From contig JAFGTU010000340.1 of the NCBI GenBank assembly GCA_016933985.1, forward strand, positions 1 through 9,304: 9,304 nt of DNA, written 5' to 3'. A program made the position numbers and the translations under genes. The stretch comes from Sedimentisphaerales bacterium. GTDB taxonomy: Bacteria > Planctomycetota > Phycisphaerae > Sedimentisphaerales > Anaerobacaceae. Positions 1 through 5,204 of this stretch are shown in pieces (within the stretch, counting starts at the first letter, position 1; every line of letters starts with the position of its first letter). The notes beneath the pieces are model-generated. The model was not told the origin of the DNA, searched no databases, and saw nothing but the letters and a program-made list of their open reading frames with translations.

Positions 1-83
1 CTCCTTACCAATGAAATCTTTTCTTAGAATTATTTCATCGGCAATGGGAGACCTCTTTTCTTAACAACCCTAAGGAAACACCA
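1..83. other. Flank unrelated to the arnB reading frame
   Basis: These bases are visibly AT-richer than what follows. The arnB frame has a stop at 12-14, and the codons between it and about position 84 translate to residues that do not look like the ArnB N-terminal region. No promoter or ribosome binding site that could serve arnB was found. A 17-codon ATG reading frame (11-64) exists but has nothing to support it. The ArnB-like sequence begins abruptly near 84-90, so this is probably the far side of a deletion, insertion or assembly joint. Confidence 0.5.
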
Positions 84-98
84 TTCGACAGAGATACC

Positions 99-929
99 TT
101 GATAGTCTCCCGTGATGCGCTGGAGCAACACATCACCAGCCGAACAAAGTTGATAATACCTGTGCACTTTGCCGGGGCGGCGGCTGATATAGGGCCGATT
201 CGCAAGTCGGCTGATGATCGCGGAATCTTCCTCGTGGAAGACGCTGCCCATGCGCTGTGGACCCAGTATATGGGTGAGCAGGTGGGCGTAAAAGGCACTT
301 CGATTTTCTCCTTCCATCCCATCAAGAAAATCACTACCGGGGAGGGCGTCATGTTCTGCTCTTCCGATCAGGCCCTGCTTGACCGTATTCGGCAGCTCAA
401 GTTTCACGGCCTTGGCGTGGATGCGTATGACAGGCAAACGCAGGCCAGGTCTGCCCAGGCAGAGGTCCTGGAGCCCGGCTACAAGTACAACATAACCGAT
501 ATATCCGCCGCTTTGGGGATAAGTCAACTCGCGCGCGTCGAGCAGTTCAATGCCCGCAGGGCCGAGCTCGCCGCCGGACACGCCGAACGGCTCGAAGAGG
601 TGGATGAAATCCTCCCGCTCCGCGTCCCCGCATATCCCATGAAGCACGCCTGGTATCTCTACATAGTCCGGCTGGATACGGAAAAGGCGCGACTGGGCCG
701 GAATGATTTTATGCGTGAACTGAAACAGAGGAATATTGGAACGGGGCTTCATTTTCGCGCCATTCACCTCCAGAAATATTACCGAGAGGCCATGGCCATG
801 CAGCGCGGGATGCTACCCAATACGGAGTGGAATTCCGACCGTATGTGTTCGGTCCCCCTGTTTCCGGATATGACGCTCGAAGATGTGGACGATGTTGTCA
901 ACGCCATAAAGGAGTGTTTGAGTCAATGA
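99..929 (+). CDS. arnB: ArnB-like UDP-4-amino-4-deoxy-L-arabinose aminotransferase, 5'-truncated
   Basis: ArnB is a cytoplasmic PLP-dependent DegT/DnrJ/EryC1 aminotransferase that makes UDP-L-Ara4N from the 4-keto sugar, for lipid A modification. Numbering from the TTG at 99, the PLP-pocket motif VEDAAHA lies at residues 46-52 and the Schiff-base lysine is K76 in SFHPIKKITTGEG. Further along are KFHGLGVDAYDRQT, GYKYNITDI, GTGLHFRA, LPNTEWNS and PLFPDMT, all closely matching enterobacterial ArnB as I remember it. ArnB is about 380 residues; only the last 280 or so are present. Similarity begins at the codons around 84-90 (FDRDTL), so roughly 110 N-terminal residues, with part of the PLP and dimer site, are lost. 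The TTG at 99 has no Shine-Dalgarno and is only a formal start. The stop overlaps the arnC start (ATGA, 926-929), the usual operon junction. The family is certain; function is unlikely in this form. Confidence 0.88.
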   Translation: MIVSRDALEQHITSRTKLIIPVHFAGAAADIGPIRKSADDRGIFLVEDAAHALWTQYMGEQVGVKGTSIFSFHPIKKITTGEGVMFCSSDQALLDRIRQLKFHGLGVDAYDRQTQARSAQAEVLEPGYKYNITDISAALGISQLARVEQFNARRAELAAGHAERLEEVDEILPLRVPAYPMKHAWYLYIVRLDTEKARLGRNDFMRELKQRNIGTGLHFRAIHLQKYYREAMAMQRGMLPNTEWNSDRMCSVPLFPDMTLEDVDDVVNAIKECLSQ

Positions 930-1843
930 ACGAAACAGATCTTATTTCAATCGTTATTCCCGTGTTCAATGAACAGGTGAATCTGGAGAAGCTGCTTAAG
1001 CGGTGCGTCAAGACGTGTCGAAGCATTGGAAAGCCCTTTGAGCTGATTCTTGTCGATGACGGGAGCAGCGATCAAGGAAGCTCTTTCATTCGGGTTGACG
1101 CCGGAAAGATCAGCGGAAGGTGCGAGACCGGCTTTCCCTTGTACTTCAATCCCATCGGCAAGGGCCTTGCCTTCTTCATGCTCGACGGGCCCAGCGGTTA
1201 CACCCTCGATGGCGGAAAGACGTGGGAGGCGATGGCGGCCAACCAGCGCGGCTGGGGCTGCGGCTCGGTGGACTTCTCAGCGAAGAAGCCCGTCAGTATC
1301 TTCGCCCTGCGGCACGAATGCGGCGGCGAGATCTACACGAGCAACGAAATGGGCAAAACCTGGAAGCTAAAGGGTAAGGCATTCGCGTCGGTCGGCATCT
1401 TCGATGCCAAAACATTCGTCGCCACCATAGAAAAGGAACAGGGCATTTTTCGCACCACAGATGGCGCCGAGAGTTGGACGAAAGTGTCCGACCTCCAGCC
1501 CGCCGGACGCGACATCCGGGTTCTGAAAGGTCTCGCCTACTCAACCAGCGCCGAGGGAATGCCGGTGAGTAAGGACCGCGGCGCGATGTGGGCCGTGCAG
1601 GGAGAGGCGGTGAAATGCTCTCTCGGCCCCTACGTCGGCAAGAGCCAAATGCACATCGTCGTCGGCAAGAAAGGCTTTTTCCAGGCCGCTAACGGTGGCC
1701 GCCAGTGGAAGCAAGCAGCCCCCCGGCCACCTCAGTACAACGTGACAATCCCAGGCTGGTTCCTGAATTTGGGCTGGGACCCGCATGCCGATATCTCCTA
1801 CGCCTCGCGCACGGGCGAGCCCCCCTACAAGTATCAGAAATAA
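926..1843 (+). CDS. ArnC N-terminus fused in frame to Asp-box (BNR) repeat protein
   Basis: A 305-residue hybrid frame. Residues 1-49 are the start of an ArnC-type GT2 glycosyltransferase (undecaprenyl-phosphate Ara4FN transferase): a beta strand with VIPVFNEQ and the nucleotide-binding strand ILVDDGSSD at 41-49. The rest of the GT-A domain and the two C-terminal membrane helices are missing. From about residue 50-56 (nt 1073-1093) the protein becomes a beta-propeller-like sequence with five Asp-box motifs S/T-x-D/N-x-G-x-x-W at residues 93-100, 139-146, 177-184, 215-222 and 254-261, spaced 38-46 residues, as in sialidase/Vps10-like propellers. No signal peptide can serve the propeller part, which is normally extracytoplasmic. 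The start at 926 is chosen because it overlaps the arnB stop and has GGAG at 911-914; an in-frame ATG at 827 lies inside arnB. Probably a non-functional chimera from recombination or misassembly. Confidence 0.8.
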   Translation: MNETDLISIVIPVFNEQVNLEKLLKRCVKTCRSIGKPFELILVDDGSSDQGSSFIRVDAGKISGRCETGFPLYFNPIGKGLAFFMLDGPSGYTLDGGKTWEAMAANQRGWGCGSVDFSAKKPVSIFALRHECGGEIYTSNEMGKTWKLKGKAFASVGIFDAKTFVATIEKEQGIFRTTDGAESWTKVSDLQPAGRDIRVLKGLAYSTSAEGMPVSKDRGAMWAVQGEAVKCSLGPYVGKSQMHIVVGKKGFFQAANGGRQWKQAAPRPPQYNVTIPGWFLNLGWDPHADISYASRTGEPPYKYQK

Positions 1844-1861
1844 CCGGCATACCGAATCCGA

Positions 1862-1890
1862 TTGACCTGACCGCTGTAATTGCTTAGACT
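1862..1890 (+). promoter_or_regulatory. Putative sigma70 promoter for the LPS-kinase-like gene
   Basis: TTGACC (1862-1867), a 17-nt spacer and TAGACT (1885-1890) lie between the stop of the hybrid frame and the kinase gene. The -35 matches the consensus at 5 of 6 positions, the -10 at 4 of 6. Transcription would begin near 1897, which disfavours the TTG at 1902 as the true kinase start. Confidence 0.45.
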
Positions 1891-1901
1891 TGCCTCAATA
1901 A

Positions 1902-2786
1902 TTGAAGCACGGCTGTAAAACCGATGGAAACCCAGACATCCCGAAGAAAGTTGGTCGAGTGCAAAGAGTAGTATTCGCGAAGTTTCAGGAGGAGTTTTTT
2001 GGCGAGGCCGGTCTGAAGTCGTTTGCCGATTTTTACGATTATCCCGGCGGGACCAGGATCGGCGAGAACGAACGCAGAAACGTCTATAAGCTGACCTTCG
2101 GCGAAGGCCCGGATGCAAAGGTGTTGTACATAAAGCGGTTCAAGAAGCCTCATCTCAAGGATGTGCTTAGCGCCCGCCACAACTTCGGAAGGCTCACCTC
2201 GCAGGCGGAGGTCGAATGGGGCAACGCAAATCTGCTCCTTCAAAACGGTATCGATACATACAAGCCGGCCTGTATGGGCGAGCGAACAATTTGCGGCTTC
2301 GAGAGCAAGTCCTTCATCATAACGGAGCAGTTGAAATCGACGTGCCTGCTGGATTTCGTTATAACCAAATGGCATACGCTCGAACGGGCCCGGCAAGACA
2401 GAATAGTAATCGCGATGGCACAATTGGCCCGCAGAGCACACCAGGTGAATATATCTCTACAGGATTTGTATATCTGGCACATTTTTATCGATGAAGACAG
2501 CCTCGAAGATGATTGCCGTATGAGCGTTATTGATCTGCATCGAATGCTGCGAAACATAGAGAATCCGAACAAGAAAATAATGGATATGGCCGCTTTGTAT
2601 TGGAGCTTGTCGAGCGATTACTTCGACGACGGACATAAGGATCTGCTGGTGGCCACATATACCGATGAGGGCTGGGCGGGGGGCAAGGAAGAGATACTTG
2701 AGAAGATCCGAAAACGGGAAAAGGTCCTGGATAGCCGGCGAATCCTGCGGAATCATTATGAAAAGGCTAAGACTGGATTAGCCTGA
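1902..2786 (+). CDS. Lipopolysaccharide kinase-like protein (WaaP/InaA/Kdo kinase family)
   Basis: A protein-kinase-fold enzyme of the family that phosphorylates Kdo or heptose in the LPS inner core at the cytoplasmic face of the inner membrane. With the TTG at 1902 as residue 1, a nucleotide-binding segment (RIGENERRNVYKL) lies at 52-64, the ATP-anchoring lysine is K78 in LYIKRF, the catalytic-loop aspartate is D188 in LQDLYIWHIF, and the metal-binding aspartate is D211 in VIDLHR. IDLHR is typical of WaaP relatives; the catalytic loop lacks the usual His before Asp but keeps the Asp. The start is uncertain: neither TTG 1902 nor the in-frame GTG at 1959 has a clear ribosome binding site, and family-like sequence begins near residue 20. 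A +1-frame ATG at 1924 opens a 15-codon stretch of protein-like character, so a 5' frameshift is possible. The gene sits where arnA and arnD would be expected. Substrate not determinable. Confidence 0.8.
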   Translation: MKHGCKTDGNPDIPKKVGRVQRVVFAKFQEEFFGEAGLKSFADFYDYPGGTRIGENERRNVYKLTFGEGPDAKVLYIKRFKKPHLKDVLSARHNFGRLTSQAEVEWGNANLLLQNGIDTYKPACMGERTICGFESKSFIITEQLKSTCLLDFVITKWHTLERARQDRIVIAMAQLARRAHQVNISLQDLYIWHIFIDEDSLEDDCRMSVIDLHRMLRNIENPNKKIMDMAALYWSLSSDYFDDGHKDLLVATYTDEGWAGGKEEILEKIRKREKVLDSRRILRNHYEKAKTGLA

Positions 2787-2935
2787 TTATCTCTTCGAGG
2801 CCGTTGGGCGCTTCTATGGGCGCGTTGCTGAATTGGCCCTGTTTTTCCTTGTCGTAGTTGACGGTTAGGTTTGGGTCTTCCATGGGATGGCCTGTCAGTA
2901 CGCAGCCGACTGTCTGGTCGGCGGTGATGGAGAAA
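2767..2935 (-). pseudogene. 3' remnant of an unidentified reverse-strand gene
   Basis: On the - strand a frame ending in TAG at 2767-2769 reads as a plausible C-terminus of about 55 residues (GTSFSITADQTVGCVLTG..., then HPMEDPNLTVNY, ending EEIIRLIQS). Upstream of the GTSFS segment it runs straight into the antisense of arnT, whose sequence begins on the other strand at 2937, so the 5' part of this gene is gone. It overlaps the last 20 bases of the kinase gene tail to tail. I do not recognise the family. It is called a gene fragment because of its composition and because no + strand gene explains these 150 bases; the alternative is unselected intergenic sequence. Confidence 0.4.
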
Positions 2936-2936
2936 G

Positions 2937-4172
2937 ATGTGCCTGCTCGCACTGTTCGGATTGTTTTGCGGCCTTGCATTTCTTGTAAAAGGTTTTGTGG
3001 CCTTTGCCGTGGCGGCCGTAGCCATAGTGCCGTTCCTATTCTGGCAGCGTCGGGTGACGCAGCTGCTCGAAATTATATGGCTGCCAATCATAACGGCGGC
3101 CCTGGTGGCGCTGCCCTGGTCTCTGCTTATTTATGCCGGGGAAAAGGAGTTCTGGCGCTACTTCTTCTGGACCGAAAATATTCAGCTATTCCTGTCGCCA
3201 AGCAGCGCCGAGCATCCCGAAGCATTCTGGTTCTTCATTCCATGCCTTTTGGTGGGGGCATTTCCGTGGGTACTGTTGCTGCCGTCTGTCATTGCCGGCC
3301 TGAAAAAGACATCTTTCAGAACGCCCTTAATAAGGTATTCTCTTTGCTGGTTCCTGTTTCCCTTCATTTTCTTCTCGGCTTCGCGCGGCAAGCTCAGCAC
3401 CTATATACTGCCGTGTTTCCCACCCCTTGCCATTCTCGTAAGCGCGGCTTTGATGAGACATTTTGCCGACGTTAAGAAGAAGGTCTTGGCGCCGCCTGCT
3501 TATCTCATTGCGGCGATTATGGCAGCCCTTGCCATCGCCATAATTCTGAACCGGGCAATAATGACTAAGTCGCCCCTCTATAGCAGGCATGAGACCTGGA
3601 AAGCCGTCATCGCACTGGCCGGACTCCTCGGCTATGCGGTTGTCCTCATCGCATTCTGTACGTGTAATGCCGGGGATTATCGAAAGCAGATACTGTATTT
3701 CGCCGCCGGCACGGCAATCTTCATGTTCTGTGGACAATTCGCAGTGCCGCACCGGCTGGTAGAAAAAAAGGTGCCGACGCAATTCCTCGAGCGGCATAAA
3801 GCGAGGATCGCCCCGGAAGATATTCTCATTTCCGACAACTATTTCGCTTCTGCGGTCTGCTGGGCTTATAAGCGTAATGATGTTTTCATCGTCGGCAGAC
3901 CTGGGGAGTTCGAATACGGCCTGCGATATGACGACTCCAAGCACCGCATGCTCGATCCCAATAACCTCAGTGAACCCGGCATGACCGCCCCCCTCAACGC
4001 ACGCATAACCCTAATTACGCTCACAAGACGATATGTCGAATATCGGCATAAGCTTCCCAAGCCGGTCTATGAGAACGTCGGCGACTATTTCACTCTTGCT
4101 GAGTTCAGCCCCACTCGTATAGAAGGCGACCTCCCTCAACCACACGAAGTGCTGAGCTGCGCAACCATGTAA
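2937..4172 (+). CDS. arnT: ArnT-like lipid A 4-amino-4-deoxy-L-arabinose transferase, 5'-truncated
   Basis: ArnT (GT39/GT83 class, GT-C fold) moves L-Ara4N from undecaprenyl phosphate to lipid A at the periplasmic side of the inner membrane, giving resistance to polymyxin and cationic peptides. The 411 residues match the middle and end of the family: CGLAFLVKGF (11-20), LPWSLLIYAGEKEFWRYFFW (59-78), GAFPWVLLLP (107-116), SRGKLSTYILPCFPPLAIL (149-167), and in the periplasmic domain GEFEYGLRYDD (323-333). Several hydrophobic helices lie between residues 4 and 267. Full-length ArnT is about 550 residues; roughly the first 160, with the first periplasmic loop and its catalytic acid, are absent, so activity is not expected. 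An in-frame stop at 2925-2927 shuts the frame just upstream. The ATG at 2937 is preceded by GGAG (2929-2932), probably by chance. Identity is clear; the 5' end is a breakpoint. Confidence 0.88.
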   Translation: MCLLALFGLFCGLAFLVKGFVAFAVAAVAIVPFLFWQRRVTQLLEIIWLPIITAALVALPWSLLIYAGEKEFWRYFFWTENIQLFLSPSSAEHPEAFWFFIPCLLVGAFPWVLLLPSVIAGLKKTSFRTPLIRYSLCWFLFPFIFFSASRGKLSTYILPCFPPLAILVSAALMRHFADVKKKVLAPPAYLIAAIMAALAIAIILNRAIMTKSPLYSRHETWKAVIALAGLLGYAVVLIAFCTCNAGDYRKQILYFAAGTAIFMFCGQFAVPHRLVEKKVPTQFLERHKARIAPEDILISDNYFASAVCWAYKRNDVFIVGRPGEFEYGLRYDDSKHRMLDPNNLSEPGMTAPLNARITLITLTRRYVEYRHKLPKPVYENVGDYFTLAEFSPTRIEGDLPQPHEVLSCATM

Positions 4173-4186
4173 TGCTTCAGACGGAA

Positions 4187-4215
4187 TTGGACATTTCCTG
4201 AATTTGAGTTAGAAT
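4187..4215 (+). promoter_or_regulatory. Putative sigma70 promoter of the small lipoprotein gene
   Basis: TTGGAC (4187-4192), a 17-nt spacer and TAGAAT (4210-4215) lie just after the arnT stop. Predicted transcription start is near 4222, giving a leader of about 60 nt. This suggests the lipoprotein gene is not simply read through from arnT. Confidence 0.45.
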
Positions 4216-4280
4216 GTGAATGTGTATCATAGGTAGTGTAATATATGCTTGACGGGTGGTGCAACGAAAAGGAGCCGAAA

Positions 4281-4667
4281 ATGAAGAGAATAGTAATCGT
4301 GCTACCACTGGCCGTGATGCTTTGCTCGTGCGGATCGCCAAAAAAGAAGCACATCGGCACATGGCAGGCAACCGGAATCACCGAGAGCGGGTACGCTGTG
4401 AAGTTCGCCCGCAGAGACAAGGCTGAGGTAACAACGCCCGATGGGATATATCCGGGCCGGTACATTATCGACTACTCTAAGGAGCCTGTTCGGCTGGATG
4501 TTACGTGGGACGGCAAGACCGTGAAGTGCATCCTGGAGTTCATCGATAGGGATACGTTCAAGATTATCGGCCAGAGCGACCCGGGTAAGCTTCGGCCGCT
4601 TGCTTTTGAGCCGGCTGAAGACGTTGTAGTCTTCAAGAAGATCAAGAGAAGCAAGGAAAAAAAGTAG
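4281..4667 (+). CDS. Small lipoprotein, resembling the TIGR03067 planctomycete domain
   Basis: A 128-residue protein. The N-terminus MKRIVIVLPLAVMLCSCG has a charged start, a hydrophobic core and a lipobox-like LCSC with Cys17 as likely lipidation site, so it should be a membrane-anchored lipoprotein. The mature part reads as a compact beta-rich domain: IGTWQATG near residues 25-32, then GRYIIDYSKEPVRLDVTW, an LEFIDRDTFKII segment and GKLRPLAFEP. This order (G-x-W start, K-x-P-x-x-x-D, then D-x-x-x-x-I, then RP-x-x-F) resembles the uncharacterised TIGR03067 domain common in planctomycetes; the assignment is from memory and tentative. The tail is Lys-rich. The ATG at 4281 is preferred over an in-frame ATG at 4245 because of AAAGGAG at 4268-4274, seven bases before it, and the signal sequence. 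Function unknown. Confidence 0.75.
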   Translation: MKRIVIVLPLAVMLCSCGSPKKKHIGTWQATGITESGYAVKFARRDKAEVTTPDGIYPGRYIIDYSKEPVRLDVTWDGKTVKCILEFIDRDTFKIIGQSDPGKLRPLAFEPAEDVVVFKKIKRSKEKK

Positions 4668-4796
4668 CCTTCTCAAGAGTCTCAACAGTAAACCAGACAA
4701 TCCTTGGCACCACACCCAGCCGAGGGCACGTAAACCCTGCAAATCACTGATGTTAAGTGAAATTTACAAAAACACCACTTTTACCGGACTTTTCCC
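4668..4796. other. Non-coding gap after the lipoprotein gene
   Basis: No gene is supported on either strand. A weak hairpin (AAGTG at 4755-4759 pairing with CACTT at 4776-4780, long loop, then TTT) could be a poor terminator for the lipoprotein gene, but it is too weak to call. The sequence leads into the small-RNA promoter. Confidence 0.4.
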
Positions 4797-4825
4797 TTGA
4801 CATACTGCATCAAATCCGTTATATA
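4797..4825 (+). promoter_or_regulatory. Strong sigma70-type promoter of the candidate small RNA
   Basis: A perfect -35 box TTGACA (4797-4802), a 17-nt spacer and a near-consensus -10 box TATATA (4820-4825). This is the best promoter in the window. Transcription would begin around 4831-4833. No + strand protein gene lies downstream before the terminator at 4981, so it seems to drive a short non-coding transcript. Confidence 0.65.
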
Positions 4826-4830
4826 GGACA

Positions 4831-5018
4831 GTTGAAACGTGTGGTGAAAAGAATGTGAGGGCGTTCCTGCGTTCTTTCGCCGCACAGGCGGCTTTGCGTC
4901 ATTGCCGGCTCATGAATGTGTGATGCTTTATGTCAAGCCGCCTTAACTTTTGTGAACTTTCCATGGATGGAGGTTTGATTGGGGCTGCTGGGTCAAACCA
5001 GCAGTCCCTCTTTTATTT
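4831..5018 (+). ncRNA. Candidate stand-alone structured small RNA, about 185 nt
   Basis: The stretch is framed by a near-consensus promoter and a strong intrinsic terminator and holds no credible ORF. It folds well by eye. Helix 1 is 4848-4855 with 4870-4877 (8 pairs, one G-U), topped by AGG (4858-4860) with CCT (4866-4868). Helix 2 is GCCGC (4879-4883) with GCGGC (4888-4892) around a 4-nt loop. A competing 9-pair helix joins 4886-4894 with 4935-4943. Another possible hairpin is TTTCCA (4958-4963) with TGGAGG (4968-4973), then the terminator. I compared it from memory with SRP RNA, RNase P, tmRNA and 6S RNA and saw no defining motif. A regulatory leader is less likely because no + strand gene follows. 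The sequence supports transcription and structure; function is unknown. Confidence 0.5.
4981..5018 (+). terminator. Intrinsic (Rho-independent) terminator
   Basis: GGGGCTGCTGG (4981-4991) pairs with CCAGCAGTCCC (4998-5008) as an 11-bp stem with one G-U pair and a 6-nt loop, followed by TCTTTTATTT (5009-5018). The U-rich tail is on the + strand, so it ends the small RNA. The tail overlaps the TAA of the reverse-strand gene remnant at 5013. Confidence 0.8.
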
Positions 5019-5204
5019 GAGGCCCATCTTGGCTTCGGTCTTTGGGCAATCGCCAAACAATCCATTCACCGGGTCGAAAGGGATCGGCTTCTTCTTCAAG
5101 TATGTGGACAGAATGATCAGGTCATCGGTGTAGGTGTTGACTATCGGCTCGGCACGGTAAGTAAGCAGCTTGGCAGTGCAGTTATGGAGATTGGGCCGGC
5201 TGGG
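5013..5204 (-). pseudogene. 3' remnant of an unidentified gene downstream of the pectate lyase
   Basis: A - strand frame ending in TAA at 5013-5015 reads as a natural C-terminus: YRAEPIVNTYTDDLIILSTY, then LKKKPIPFDPVNGLFGDCP, ending TEAKMGLK. It is open back only to a stop at 5205-5207, inside the end of the pectate lyase gene in another frame. It has no ATG or GTG start early enough to make a protein. So only the last 50-60 codons of some gene survive, joined to the 3' end of the lyase gene near 5175-5185. I do not recognise the family. The call rests on protein-like composition and is moderate. Confidence 0.42.

Noticed and set aside
30..767. Long open frame on the - strand (245 codons)
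   Set aside because: It is the antisense shadow of arnB, whose + strand product matches ArnB motif for motif.
827..925. Upstream ATG extension of the arnC hybrid frame
   Set aside because: It lies inside arnB; the ATG at 926 overlapping the arnB stop gives the normal ArnC start.
1884..2441. 185-codon - strand frame opposite the kinase gene
   Set aside because: The + strand has kinase motifs (IKRF, LQDLY, IDLHR); the reverse product shows none and is a shadow.
4923..4946. Seven-codon ORF in the small RNA (MLYVKPP)
   Set aside because: It has no Shine-Dalgarno and is not followed by a regulated gene, so a leader peptide is not supported.
4831..5018. Small RNA as 6S, SRP, tmRNA or RNase P RNA
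   Set aside because: The defining motifs or a long 5'-3' closing stem with a central bubble were not visible; a covariance search is still needed.
4930..5133. 67-codon + strand frame
   Set aside because: It runs through the terminator hairpin and opposite the gene remnant, with no ribosome binding site or family resemblance.
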